A DNA stretch of 64,000 bases from Halichondria panicea (GCF_963675165.1 NC_087380.1:6877571-6941570); one strand, 5' to 3'. Counted from the first letter of the stretch, positions 41,256 to 52,362 are shown. The notes: generated by a model from the letters alone, not told the origin. Translations and numbers: made by a program.

Positions 41256-41432
41256 CTAGTAAGTGTTCATGAATTTCCTCTCGATATTGTTGGCTAGGGT
41301 CCCTCCCTCAACCCCACGGCCTCTCAAAGCCTCCACCATGACCGACCAGCTCGGAGATCCCTTCTTGAACCACGCCTCCAGCATTGCAACAAAACACTTC
41401 TCCGTGTTATTGTAGTTAGTCTCTCTGATACT
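41256..41432 (-). CDS. Third Death domain, second-half exon with stop
   Basis: Acceptor TATGCAG. Reads SIRETNYNNTEKCFVAMLEAW, SWSVMVEALRG, LANNIERKF, then MNTY and stop TAG. This shows where the gene normally ends, in contrast to the fused exon 6942-7223. Confidence 0.8.
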   Translation of the reverse strand, partial: SIRETNYNNTEKCFVAMLEAWFKKGSPSWSVMVEALRGRGVEGGTLANNIERKFMNTY

Positions 41433-44400
41433 CTGCATAAACAACGAGGTATATATAGAAGATACTATATAGGGTTGATACTATATAGAGAGCAATTAGC
41501 TATAATTATTAGTTATAATGGCTGCATGTTAGGTAATTACAGACCCCCCCTGATCAATTCACTAAGACAGACTATAATAAATTTAATACAGTTGATTTGG
41601 ATAATATACTTCACACAACCCAAGCATGCATGCAATACTTACATCAATAGTTCCACCGTCCACATCCAAGTTAATAGCCAGGTGGTACCACTTTGCACGA
41701 GCATCCCAAGTAGCATCTTTGACAGTCTTGAGAGTTATGTCACCACCTGTAGCTGTGGCCTCACCTGGACAAAGGGGAACTTGGTTTGGTAATGAAAAAC
41801 AAGTAGCAAAATGCAACAGCCAGAACATGTAAGGAATACTTATACAGTGTACTGTTGTCAAAGCAGACGTGGCTACAGGTATGATGTACGTACGTATCTT
41901 GTAAATAATTGAGGTGAAATAGGCACATTAACTCACTGTTGTCAAATGTGACTTATCTTCTAATTATTATACACACTAAATTTGCATATACCGTACATCT
42001 ATAGAATACTACTAGAACCATTGTCAATACTTACTGATACTTTTCAAGCAGTGGTGCACTTTGAAGCAGAGCTGCTTGTTCTTGGATACTTCACAAGTGT
42101 AGAACCCATCGCAATGATCCCTCGTCACTTCGTCCACAGTGAGCTCGTTATCTGATCCACCCGCCACCTTATTGCCTTTCCTGGTCCACTTGAAGGAGAG
42201 GTCATCAGGGTCAGCAAATGGCAGAGCTTTCAGAACAGCTGCCTCATTCAATTTAACTTCCTGCATGTGGGAAATGATCTGATTCACTACACATTGAATA
42301 TGTATATAACCCACATGACGTAAAAGAACTTTTTTCATGCTACGTATGCAAAAATAATGTTCGATCATAATTGTAATTAATTATACCTTTGCAAACCAAC
42401 ATTCCTGATGTGGTGGCAGAGAAACACGATCATCCCCACACTGAAAGAAAGGACTGCGACCCTCCATCAACTTGCACAAACTCGTTTCTTCAGCGTTTTG
42501 ATGCTTTGGGCACTGACAATCGAATGCAATAATCGGCTCGATTTTCTTGCTAATTCCACTCATCACATACAGGACGGTAGTCAGCACATAGGAGCAGAGA
42601 TCATGCATGTCACAATCATCTTTTCTGGTGATTCGAGTCTCGTAACAGTCGGCGTGGGCTACCAGCGTGATGTGGTGTTTGGCACTATCGACATTGAAAG
42701 AAACCAGATTTCTCATGACACGAGATTCTCGCAGATTCCATTCCATCCCCAAAATGTCATATTGTCCCTCGGAAACCAACTTGCTGATCATGGCACAGAA
42801 GACACCAATGGGCACATAGCCAGACTTGAAGGTGATCTTGATTGGAGAGGGTGTGTTGGAGTCGATGGCTGGAGCATTTGAAAGCTCATCCTTTGAGGCA
42901 CATTCGAGGATAGCTGGCATGAAGTAGAGTGGCTCTCGGCGACCTTTACCAAATATGGGTGCAAGGAGACTGACATGCTCAAGCAACTTCACAAGCTTGT
43001 CGACCGGGATCAAATCACCTTCCTTCACTTTTGCCTTGTTTGACTTGGAGCAGCAGCGTTTAATCATAGTAATCGAGAATTGCCCAAGTTCTTGCCACTT
43101 CTTGATATCGGCGGCGGTGAATTGAGACGACCAATCACATGAGTGTAGAGATAGAAGAGATTCGACAATCAGGAGACTGATGCTGTTGAAGACAACATTG
43201 GGACTGCAGATGACACGGTTTTTGAAGTAAGACTCCTTGTCCTTGATGTCAGGGTAGTAGAGAAGGGCCCCCACACACTGGTGCAAATACCAAATGGTGA
43301 ACTTCACCTCCTCTTCATCCATCTTCAATGCTTTGCCGATCTGAATACACTCTTCCATCGTTGCAATTTCAAATTCTTTTCTCAGAATGACCCCAAAAAG
43401 GAGCTGTACAGGGCGAATCGGGAGATTGGCATCTTCAAAAAACAAGTCAAACACTGTTTGAAGGTGTTCACGAATTGGATCAATGTCAGCATCTTTGCCA
43501 CTGAAGTTGTCCACAGAAAAGAAGTGACTGTCATCTGGGTGGTTGATGATGTCGTCAAAATGTGAGGTAATGGTGCGTAAGGCTTCGTGTTTCTCTTGGA
43601 GTTTTGTCTTCAAACGCTTTTCAGTTTCGGCTTGAATGGTAGAATCTGTGCTCAACTGTTGGACAACAGCACTTGCTAGCTTGGAGAGGGTTTCGTTACA
43701 TTGCTTCAACTGGAGCAAAAGTTGAACAGCTTTGGGTGCGCTCGGTTTCAATCTGTTTTTGACTTCAGTAGGTAGAGTTTTCTCGAGGATTTCCACTTTG
43801 CTTCGCAATTCGGTATCCTCTCGTGGTGTGGTTGGTTTCTGCTGTTTTTCAGTGGTAGCCTTCACTTTTGCTTTTTGCTCCACATGTTCCACCAGGTCTT
43901 TTGAAAACGAGTCCAATTCAAGTTGCTTGCCAACCTCTGCCTCTAGTTTGGAAAATATCTCCTCCACCTTCTGCTCATTTTCACTTTCTTGCTGCACCTC
44001 CAGAATTAGCTGTATTGCAGCGCCCTGGGTGTTGGGGTCAAAACTGGGGTAATCCCCCTTGAGCTTTGACTGAATGACTTCTGCCTTGGCTTGAATTTCC
44101 AACTTGTCTTGGTAAGTGCCCACTAGACTCACGACAGCTTGAAGATCTCGGAAATGTTCAACTTTATCTGCAATCTCGGAATCAAAATCCGAATCAACTG
44201 TGACGTGATGGCTGATGGCTGAAAGAATTTGGGAGAGGGTCTCTCGAATCGTATACTTTGCTTGGTACGGTGTGATTTTGTCTTGGTCACGTTCGTAGGA
44301 AACTTCATAAAGCTCGTCGAGATCTTTATTGAGAGGGAAGAAAGCGAGAAACATCCCTGGGCCTTTGCTCAAAAATGGAAGCATCTCCAAAAAGGCAGGC

Positions 44401-47400
44401 TGTCCACCTATGTCGATGATGTTGAGCAAAGCTTTGCCCACCAACTGTTCCATGTAATTGCCGCGCTTGACAATATCTCGAAGGTTTTCAATGATCTTGT
44501 CGACCTTAGTTTCTGGAGCCTTTGGTTTGGCTGGCTTGCTTGCTCCTTCCTGGGGAACTTGCTTTGTGCTTGCCTCTGCGGGCTGAGCTTCGTTTGTGGC
44601 AACATCGGTTTCTAGAGCCTGTGATTTGGGTTGTTTGCTTCCTTGCTCTTTGCTTGAATCCACTTCATCTGTGGGAGCAGTATCCGAATCTTCTTTTAGC
44701 CTTAAATCATTAATGGAATCATTCGTTGCATCAGCCGCAGATTCGACTACAGTTTTGGAAATGGCGGCTTTTACAACTTGCTGAAGGCCAATCATGTAAG
44801 CGAAAATCAGTTGTGTTTCATTTTCAATATCTGTGGAGGATTTGAGAATCAATTTGGAGTCACTTGACACAGCCAGGACTTGATTACACTCGGCAAGAAG
44901 AGTACTGCAGCGTTCTCTGTCTTGTGGTGGGATTGATGCCAGGTTAAGTAGGTGACCCAGCAGACGTTTTCGGAAGGTGGTTTTGCCAAGCCCTGAAAGG
45001 CCAATTAGGTACAGTTTGAGGTAGCGGAGGTTGATGGTGTTCTTCTTATCTGTCAGCAACTCGTTCAGCTTGTGTAAGTATTTCAACTGCTCTTCAACAG
45101 AGGCTGGAAATGTAGGTAAGTGATTTATTAATGAAAACACTGCTGGTGCTGATGCCTCGGTGGAGGTGTCAAAGCTACTAGCTATTATAGCATTATATAC
45201 ACACATTATAATTATCATGATAAACATTTTTATAAATTTTGCTGCATACAGAATCACAGGGAAACTCAACGAGTGGGTAATGATCGACCATGATTGTTGT
45301 TAAAAATGAATGGCTGCATCAGCAGAGCCTTGCAGCTCTCTTCTCACTCTTGCAGCTATCAATAGCTTAACTTTTATAGTGCAGAGCTAACTACTAAGTA
45401 GAGTAGCAACACTTCATGGACAAGTTATGCTACGCACTCTTCTGAAAAGGCTGCAATGGCATTCTAAGTAAGCAAAAGTAGGCATAACTCGAGAACGAAG
45501 CATTATTATTTTTGCAAATCTATGAATTAAAATCCAAGAAAACGTTACTAGAAGCCTATAGAAACTCTTAATTCATCCTTGAGCAGCTGTAGCAGTCTAC
45601 ACGCACAGACACACACACAAAAACACTACTGTATACCTCGCTTGCGAATGCGCACCGAGGCATAACAACCATCTGAGGAGAAAAAAGACATACAAGTAGA
45701 GTGTATATTGCATATATACTGTCAAAATAGTTTTCATTGGAAGTTTTGGGTAATCCGATACATATACACACAAATTAGGGCATAAGCAATAAAATTATGT
45801 TCTTCGAAGTGAGAAAGAAACTTTAACACTGCACATGCATAAATATCTGTATAGCGGGTATATTTCAAGGGTATAAATTTGCGTGGAAAGAACGTTAGAA
45901 TAGATTTAATTCGCAGATTTAATTTTTTGGGGACTGTCAGTCTTTGGCACATTGCTGCACGCGATAGTAAATATGCGTCGGTAAAAATATTCGCAATACA
46001 TGCTTAATCAGCAAAAACCGGTAAAATGTATACCCTCGAAATAATTATTCCCACTATACAGACAACTTACCGCATTAAACATTACCACTATAATTATAGT
46101 CACTGCCATTAGTCACGCTACTCACCTGCTGTGTCCTTGCTTTTCTGCACTGAGAAGTCATCACTCTTGATGTACTTGCCCTCAATCTCATCAGCAATGT
46201 CAGGACGGCCAATGATTGATGACCTCAGGGCTTTAACCAGATCAGACCAGGTGGGGTTGAGTGAGGACTGAAGCCACACTTCAAGTAGTTTAGTGAAGCG
46301 ATCTCCTGTGATACCGTGGTTGTTCTTCTGAATAGCCTGTATGTATAGTGAAAATTCATAATTATTCGTTAATGTTAGACATGTTAAGCAACTGTACAAT
46401 TTTTCCGTTGGGTATATAGTTTAAAAAATATGCGATGCTTGGACAATTCATCTTTATACTTTAGCACCATTATTATTGTTTGTGCGTATATAATTATATT
46501 CATAGTCTAGCAATTGGCCACGGTCACCTTATTTACAATTTACACGATACAGAGAGTCTTAAACACCGGTATATACATGTACCGTAGAAACTGGATTATT
46601 AGCGCATGCGCCCAGGGGGTCAATAGCAGAGCTCTATAAACGATTATATTCGAGAATGCGCATAATGCAGTAATTTTCGAGCCCCACCCATGCAGTAACC
46701 GGATGTCTCTGTGATGAAAGGTGACTCGCAACTGGCTAGAAAATGACCAAGCACGTACCCAAACTCACTGGATCTATAAATTATGTTACAGTTCATTTTA
46801 CAACATTTATATTTACCGATAACTGGACAAAAAAGTCCAAGTCCACCTCATATATGTCTCGCATTGTTTCAGCGTGCCCGGAGAGTCCTTCCAGATGGAT
46901 ATCCATGCAGCTATATAGCTAGCCTCGATTCCAGGCCGCTCTCAATTGAGAAAGACGGCCTGGTATACACTGTCTGCGCATGCGTTAATTGCCCCCCAAG
47001 AATCTTGGGGGTCGAGATATCTTAGTAAATTACTGTATATTTACAATGATGTCATTGCACAAATCAGCAAAATAACACAGCTACTTACAACATTTATGAC
47101 CTAGACTAGTGAGTAGTTTTGTTGTGATGGCTTGTACTTCTGTTCTGCTCTTGCTCAAGCTCTCTCCAGTGTTGAAAAGTCACTTCTTTTGTACTGTGGT
47201 AGAGTGGTGGGCGTTTTTCTGTCAGTACCTACCGGCTCTGGCAAGTCTACTTGCTTCCAGACGCTTGTTTGATGCCATTTGAGTAAGATCAGTGCTCCTC
47301 GTATGAGCCTAGAGTTGTGATGGCGATTTCTCTCTCTTGACACTAATAGTTTAATCAACCACGTGGGTGACCATAGTACAAAAGATAAATTACTATTAAA

Positions 47401-50400
47401 CCCACCCACGCGCAAACGGTGGTTACCAGGCCCTCTAGTGAGAGGCAGGGTTTTATCCAGGATTTTAAGTTTGGGGGGAAGTTAAAAAAGGAACCGCGCG
47501 CTAGGGAAAACATTTTGAGGCCACGCCCACTTCTGGTCACCACACCCCCTATATTGTTTTTGTTGGTGCCTATTAGCAATGTATTCCTGGCAATGTGCAT
47601 TGACAGGCAACTCCATGTAAATTGGTATGCTGGTTTGAAATTGTGAACCGTATCTATAGAACCATGCACATGTACTAATTATAATACAAAAGCAAATGGA
47701 TAGATTTGTGGTAAGACTAGGTGATGACCAACCATCAGCTACATGTAGCGGCAAAAGACTGTGTCTAGATAATGTTGGGTATAGTACCCCTCTCTCTCTC
47801 CCTCCCCCTCTCTTTTCCTCTCTCTCTCTCTCTCTCTCCCCCCTCCCTCCCCCCTATTTCCCCTTTCTTTTGGGGGGGGAAGCTGAGCATTCTGGGGGGG
47901 AAACTTCCCCCCCGCCCCCCCCACTAGATGAAACCCTGAGAGGGGCTGGGATCGAGGCTACTATATAGCTATCATGCACTGGACAAGTTACAGTGCACCC
48001 AGTCTAGAGAGTATATAGAATACCACAAATGTGTGAGTATTATAAATGTAAATATCTTATGATTGGAAGAAAATCTGCTGATATACCATTGTAAATAAGC
48101 TACAACATATCCAAAAATGTTTCCATGACAACATAAGGTGGTGGGTTTGTGGTGATTACAGTAAACAATATTATAATTGTCATAGTGGGTAATCGGTTAG
48201 GGAGAGAAAAGGCCAACAGTTTCCGGCTAAGGTTTTAAACTTTGTCACAACATCTATATAGATAGTTTGGCTCTTACGAAAGGTTCGATGTTGCTTACAT
48301 CCTCCACAGTGCTTAGTTTTTAGTGGTGTTTTGGTTTTGAAGAAGATCTTATGGCTAAGGTCCAAAAATTACACGGAGTATGAATAAATAGTACTATTGT
48401 CTAAATTTTGCTTAAGAAAATTTTTTCCAGAATAACTTTAATTCCGGAGATAACTGATGTTACATACACTTTTCTACGATCACCTTCGTTTCCACTTAAA
48501 TGAATTTTTGAATAATGTTGTAGCTTATTCATTCACCTACACAATGGTATCAGCGCAATTTCTTAGTCTTAATTACAACTATACTCACACATTTGTGGTA
48601 TTCTACTCTCTAGACTGGATGCACTGTAGCTAGCTCATAGATAATAAATATCTTTTGCATAATTGGAAAAGCGCTTCAATTTGAGTACAAAAAACTTGCA
48701 GTTGAGCATGCGCTTAAAATAAAGATACGCTTATAATCCAGTTTCTACGGTACCGGTGTTGTAATTAGTACCGTGTAAATTGTAAATAAGGTGACTGTGA
48801 CTAATTAATCATGAAACCATAGAGAGTGCTAGGAAACTGCATGCCCTTCAATCACCATCAGTGTTTCTATTGGTATTTCCAACGCGATCCCAAGACTCAT
48901 CCAATAATCACGAGCATTCCACAAGGCATTTCTCGCCTCTCTTAGTGTGAGGGACTCTGGAAACACATGTAAATAGAGGACAATGTAAAAGGTGTGGTTT
49001 GAAATCAAGGTTAGCCACAAATCTAAACATGGTGGTGTTGTGCCTATCCAACACAAATTAGGGAAGAAGTGATGCGATGATAAGCATGCATTGATTATTT
49101 TCTTTGAAGTGAGAAATAAACTGTTAAATGAAGATACACTGTCTGCCATCTATCGTATAGCAGGTATATTTGAGGGTACAAACTTTTGCGGAAAGATCGT
49201 TTGAAAGGATTTCGCAGATTGGGCCATGCTGTGATTCAGACTCAACTCTGCAGTATACCATGAACTTTCAGCCTTTGGCATGCATGTGATATTCGTACAT
49301 AAATATCCGCGATACACGCTTATAGTCGATAAAGGTTATATATACCCTCGAAATATACCCGCTATACAGTATACGGTCAACTAGGTAAGTACTGAGTGAT
49401 TATGTAGGTCTCTCCAAAATTGCATGCATCTTATAGGGTAGCCAAACCTCGACAAGTCATAACACTCTATGAGTGTACCAGTTTTACTACCGCATTAAAC
49501 ATTACCACTATAATTATAGTCACTGTCATTAGTCACGCTACTCACCTGCTGTGTCCTTGCTTTCCTGCACTGAGAAGTCATCACTCTTGCTGTACTTGTC
49601 CTCAATCTCATCAGCAATGTCATGATGGCCAATGCGTGGTGACCTCAGGGCTTTAACCAGATCAGACCAGGTGGGATTGGGTGAGGACTGAAGCCATACT
49701 TCAAGCATTGCAGTGAAGCGATCTCTTGAGGTACGGTGGTCCTTCTCCATAGCCTGTATATAGAGTGAAAATTCATGTTAATAAGTAACAAAATGGTAAG
49801 TTCACATAAAATTAATTAAGACAACCCTCTAATTATGCGACACTTGCACATTTTATCTAGTATTGTTTTTGATAGTCATATAGTGAAAAATTAGTCACGT
49901 GGTTACCTTATATATAATTTACACAATACAGAGAGTCTTACAACACCGGTATCCGGTATATGAATAATGTAATTCATGTATAAAGTGCTTAATAATTATG
50001 TTAATAACTGGTGCTGTAAGTCTCTCTGTATACTGTGTAAATTGTAAATAAGGTGACTGTGACTAATTGTTGATGAAACCATAGAGAGTGCTAGAAACTG
50101 CATGCCCTTCAATCACCTCTAGTGTTTCGAATGGTAGATCCAACATAATCCCCAGGTCGAACCAATCAGCATGAGCACTCCTTAAGGCAGCTCTTACCTC
50201 TCCTAGTGTGAGGAACCCTGGATGGAAACACATTTTAAGCAATGACATCCACACCAGTAAGTAAACGATTGAACCATGACACAATACAATGTGTATGTCT
50301 ACTCCGAAGAAAGTTATTGATGAAACATTGCTTATTGAAAAATAATAGTGCAGACAACTCCAGACTACAACATACAAACAAAATTATTGTAGTACTGTAC

Positions 50401-51679
50401 CGTAATGTATCTTCTTGGCAGGACTGCTAGTGGGATCGTACTCCACTGTCACACTGACTGTATACTGGAAGGGGGTAATACATGAGTGCTTGAGATCATG
50501 TGACTACAACAGAATTGCATTATCATGTACGTACATATATCAGCACAATTATTTGCATTAAAATGGGTGATGATGATGGAACAGCTCAGGAGTATAAGAG
50601 CATGCTATTATCGGCATGACCAGCTCTAAATTGTATACCAACACCATTATGCATGCACTGTGGGACATAATGAATGAATCACCTCCAGTGACTCTCCCTC
50701 CTTGTTCTTTAAAGAGAGTGGTGGGGATTGGTATCTGCCATTTCTGAGAAGACCAAGAGAGATATCCAATATGCCGATGATAAACCTGTAGACACATACG
50801 TAAATTGTGTTCAACTAGATAATTAATACGACTTATATACATACTACAACCAATATGAAACATTCTCATTTCGTATTTAATCTCACTCCTTTCTCGCTGT
50901 TAATTGTTGGTACAAGTTAAGCTTGAGTGATTGGGTACCGCTGGTCTGCAAGGGTTCCTTCAGTGGAAACACTAACTCCTGTATTTAAAGAAAAGAGTGA
51001 CAATATCAAATGCAGTACTTATAATAATTCTTTTGACTACAGTAAACCTAAACATGTACACACATTATAGTCACATGCAGTACTACGCTATTAAATGCCA
51101 TTACATCAGTTTTGAGGTTATAAGCTATAGACAATATTCATACATAATTCACACAACTGCTCACATCATTCCAGTTCACAGCATGGCCAGTAGGGGCATT
51201 TAGCGGTTTGCTTGTGATCCTTGTGGTCGTCCGTCTCTCATTCCCTACATGGAAACACAAGTCAATGTACTTAATCTCAGAGATTTGTGATTGTCACAAC
51301 GTAAATGGTCCCCCCCTGGACCATATGCGGTACAATAAATAGCTCCCCCAGTACAGTACAGGAAACAGCCCACATACTATATTAACTAACCGATCATGGC
51401 AACTTGAGTCAATGGGGGGGGGGGGGGGGAACTGCCTACAGCAGGGCATTCTGCCATAGACAGTTCGTTTATGGGGGACCAGTTTAATATGGCATGGCAG
51501 GATCACCGTGGCTTCCAATTCAGTGGATGCATCATTGCTAGATCTAGACCTCTAGCTCTATAGCTATACAGCATGCAGTAGATCTAAATACCTTCAAAGA
51601 AAACAACCACATAGAAACGGTCAAAGTGACTTCCTTCCCAACCAATGCCTGCACTTATTTCTTTTACTCTCAGAGTCAT
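41256..51679 (-). CDS. Complete ROCO family gene: C2 / Death / Death / Roc-COR / Ig / Death
   Basis: Thirteen exons with GT-AG borders and fitting phases: 51592-51679, 51165-51244, 50914-50978, 50683-50785, 50401-50464, 50117-50217, 49546-49753, 48856-48956, 46126-46336, 42387-45103, 42035-42260, 41643-41764 and 41256-41432. Total 4,263 nt, 1,420 residues plus stop. The N-terminus (MTLRVKEISAGIGW, FDRFYVVVFFEG, TTTRITS, AVNWND, ELVFPLKEP, SLKLNL, IIGILDISL, YTVSVTVEYDP) has the strand pattern of a C2-like domain. Then come two Death domains, a Roc-COR GTPase, an Ig-like domain and a third Death domain. I see no signal peptide or membrane segment, so a cytoplasmic adaptor/GTPase switch is likely; the function is inferred. 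The intron at 46337-48855 holds nested transposons. The splice model is from inspection only. Confidence 0.8.
41643..41764 (-). CDS. Third Death domain, first-half exon
   Basis: A 122-nt exon: ATATGGDITLKTVKDATW, KWYHLAINLDVDGGTID. Same size and phase as 7403-7524 and 54575-54696. Confidence 0.78.
42035..42260 (-). CDS. Ig-like domain exon (type II)
   Basis: A 226-nt exon; FKWTRKGNKVAGG and DGFYTCEVSKN. Closest to 7735-7960. Confidence 0.78.
42387..45103 (-). CDS. Roc-COR GTPase exon of complete gene
   Basis: A 2,717-nt exon (905 codons plus 2). In order: a helical start EEQLKYLHKLNELL; G1 GLSGLGKTTFRKRL (about residue 34); a variable linker with one TDEVDSSKEQGSKQPK unit; G3 DIGGQPAF (about residue 225; copies 1 and 2 have GGQPGF); a G4-like VGTYQDKLE; an EVQQE/EQK-rich coiled coil; FFSVDNFSG; COR-like IWYLHQCVGALLYYPD and VICSPNVVFNS; and a C-terminal domain with AHADCYE, DMHDLCSYVLTTVLY, CQCPKHQN and QECWFAK before donor GTATAA. 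The reading frame extends upstream of the acceptor to 45269 without being exon. Confidence 0.88.
45104..45846. other. Intron with repeat module
   Basis: Intron between the second Death domain and the Roc exon. It contains the GGTGCTGATGCCTCGGTGG repeat end (45136), AAGCATTATT/ATAACTCGAGAAC repeats shared with 15540 and 58620, and the empty site for the element at 12829 (TAGTGCAGAGCTAACTAC). Confidence 0.5.
45847..46061. mobile_element. TA-type MITE, degraded
   Basis: CTGTATAGCGGGTATATTTC at the left and CCCTCGAAATAATTATTCCC...TATACAG at the right; the same intron position as 5864-6024 in the left unit. Confidence 0.65.
46126..46336 (-). CDS. Second Death domain, second-half exon
   Basis: A 211-nt exon, AIQKNNHGITGDRFTKLLEVW, PTWSDLVKALRSSIIG, DIADEIEGKY; donor GTGAGTAGCG. 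It splices into the Roc exon so that its last G completes an Ala codon. Confidence 0.8.
47127..47272 (+). pseudogene. RecQ-like helicase Walker A fragment
   Basis: One frame reads ALAQALSSVEKSLLLYCGRV and then GVFLSVPTGSGKSTCFQTLV followed by TGA. The phosphate loop in the context VPTGSGKS-x-CFQ is typical of RecQ-family helicases. The only ATG (47127, MACTSV) is one base out of frame. The sequence differs from the fragment at 16866, so it was captured or diverged separately. Confidence 0.6.
47785..47930 (+). repeat. CT microsatellite and poly-G/C tract
   Basis: A (CT)n run with TCCCTCCCCC interruptions is followed by G-rich and C-rich runs (GGGGGGGGAAGC..., CCCCCCCGCCCCCCCC), inside the MULE-like element. 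Confidence 0.85.
47991..48626. mobile_element. TA-type TIR element (CAGTGCA family)
   Basis: CAGTGCACCCAGTCTAGAGAG at the left and a complementary end (CTCTAGACTGGATGCACTG) at the right; TA flanks. Arms continue to ACCACAAATGTGTGAGTA. A short relative is at 54199-54440. 636 bp, no convincing ORF. Confidence 0.8.
48856..48956 (-). CDS. Second Death domain, first-half exon
   Basis: A 101-nt exon (2 + 33 codons), acceptor TTTCCAG and donor GTGATT. ESLTLREARNALWNARDYW, SLGIALEIPIETLM. It is separated from its second half (46126-46336) by 2.5 kb of nested transposons. Confidence 0.78.
49154..49369. mobile_element. TA-type MITE, degraded
   Basis: CGTATAGCAGGTATATTTGA at the left and CCCTCGAAATATACCCGCTA at the right, beside the first Death-domain intron; same family as 35579-35849. 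Confidence 0.65.
49546..49753 (-). CDS. First Death domain, second-half exon
   Basis: A 208-nt exon, AMEKDHRTSRDRFTAMLEVW, PTWSDLVKALRSPRIG, DIADEIEDKY. Phase 0 in, phase 1 out. Confidence 0.8.
49890..50062. repeat. Foldback block in Death-domain intron
   Basis: ACAGAGAGTCTTACAACACC at the left and GGTGCTGTAAGTCTCTCTGT at the right; the orthologous block in this copy of the intron (see 6583-6890). Confidence 0.6.
50117..50217 (-). CDS. First Death domain, first-half exon
   Basis: A 101-nt exon; FLTLGEVRAALRSAHADWFD, LGIMLDLPFETLE. It enters in phase 1 from the last C2-like exon. Confidence 0.78.
50401..51679 (-). CDS. C2-like domain, five exons of complete gene
   Basis: Exons 51592-51679, 51165-51244, 50914-50978, 50683-50785 and 50401-50464. 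The joined product reads LRVKEISAGIGW / YVVVFFEGNERRTTT / VNWND / ELVFPLKEPLQTSG / SLKLNLFIIGILDISLGLL / YTVSVTVEYDP in successive strands. The W-x-D before a hydrophobic strand and IG-x-xDISL fit C2 domains. The acidic calcium-binding loops are not obvious. The translation start was chosen because it is the first ATG before the conserved LRVKEIS, with a second ATG in the copy at 37879 at the same codon. Confidence 0.65.
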
Positions 51680-51875
51680 CTCAGAGTCATCTCCTAGTAT
51701 AGTCCACTGAAGTACTGAGTATAGGGCTGTGGGCTAGGTCGGGCGTAGCTCTTGCATTACTATACAGAAATTCAATGGCCACATGCAGACATTCAGTTTC
51801 ACTATAGAATCTAGCATATAGAGTCTATGTACTTTTCTTGAGTGACATGTTCTTAGTACTAGCAGATTAAAGTTA

Positions 51876-52150
51876 GGCCACTCCAAGTGATACTCTGGTT
51901 TCTGGTCCACCGCCCGCATCAGATTTTATTCTTGGATTTCTATCTCATTATTGGATTTCTATCCCATTATTTCTACTACGCATGCGCAGAATGGTCCATG
52001 TGGTACAAAATAGTGTGATAATGATATTCATTTGCAAAATAATGAGATTCATAAGGTGAAATTGATAATGACATAATGAGAAAAGCCGCCCGCCCGCATG
52101 CAATTAGAAAAACTTCAGGACCAGAAACCAGAGTGTCACTTGGAGTGGCC
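51876..52150. mobile_element. Harbinger-like MITE
   Basis: TIR GGCCACTCCAAGTGA... (about 34 bp, ending GGTCC) at both ends, flanked by TTA (51873-51875, 52151-52153). A 3-bp TWA duplication with a GGCC start is typical of PIF/Harbinger. 275 bp, absent from the equivalent place at about 39100. Confidence 0.8.
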
Positions 52151-52247
52151 TTACTGTATAGATCTATTTGACATGTGAGAGTTGGTGAGAGCCAACAGTG
52201 CACAAGTTTGGACTGGTTCTACATAATTATAAATATGGTGTGTTCCA

Positions 52248-52362
52248 AGCCTGAGCTTGTGTGTGTGTGTGTGTTCCAAGCTTGTGTTCCAAGCCTGAGC
52301 GTGTGTGTGTGTGTGTGTGCGTGCGTGTGTGTGTGTGTTCCAAGCCTGAGCGTGTGTGTGCT
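52248..52362 (+). repeat. Composite GT / TTCCAAGCCTGAG array
   Basis: Three GT runs separated by TTCCAAGC-type units; corresponds to 39170-39245 in the other phosphatase copy. Confidence 0.85.

Larger units (their letters stand above)
46920..47960. mobile_element. Pack-MULE-like element, TAGCCTCG family (copy 5), with a different helicase fragment
   Basis: It begins TAGCCTCGATTCCAGGCCG with an internal foldback (AGACGGCCTGGTATA) and CGCATGCG, and ends CTGGGATCGAGGCTA. A perfect 9-bp duplication CTATATAGC lies at 46911-46919 and 47961-47969. 1,041 bp, containing a helicase-like fragment (47127-47272) and a C/T-rich low-complexity tract. Confidence 0.85.
46582..48750. mobile_element. TA-type element split by nested insertions
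   Basis: The left end CCGTAGAAACTGGATTAT and right end ATAATCCAGTTTCTACGG are complementary and flanked by TA (46580-46581, 48751-48752). Inside are the MULE-like element 46920-47960 and the TA-type element 47991-48626. It in turn lies in the old foldback block whose arms are at about 46510-46580 and 48752-48802. Confidence 0.75.

Noticed and set aside
47155-47670. Overlapping minus-strand frames near 47.4 kb as a gene
   Set aside because: They lie in the transposon interior, lack exon borders and change frame often; only the plus-strand helicase-like stretch is supported.
47785-47930. Poly-C/poly-G tracts as a G-quadruplex regulatory site
   Set aside because: It lies within a transposon beside a CT microsatellite; nothing links it to a promoter.
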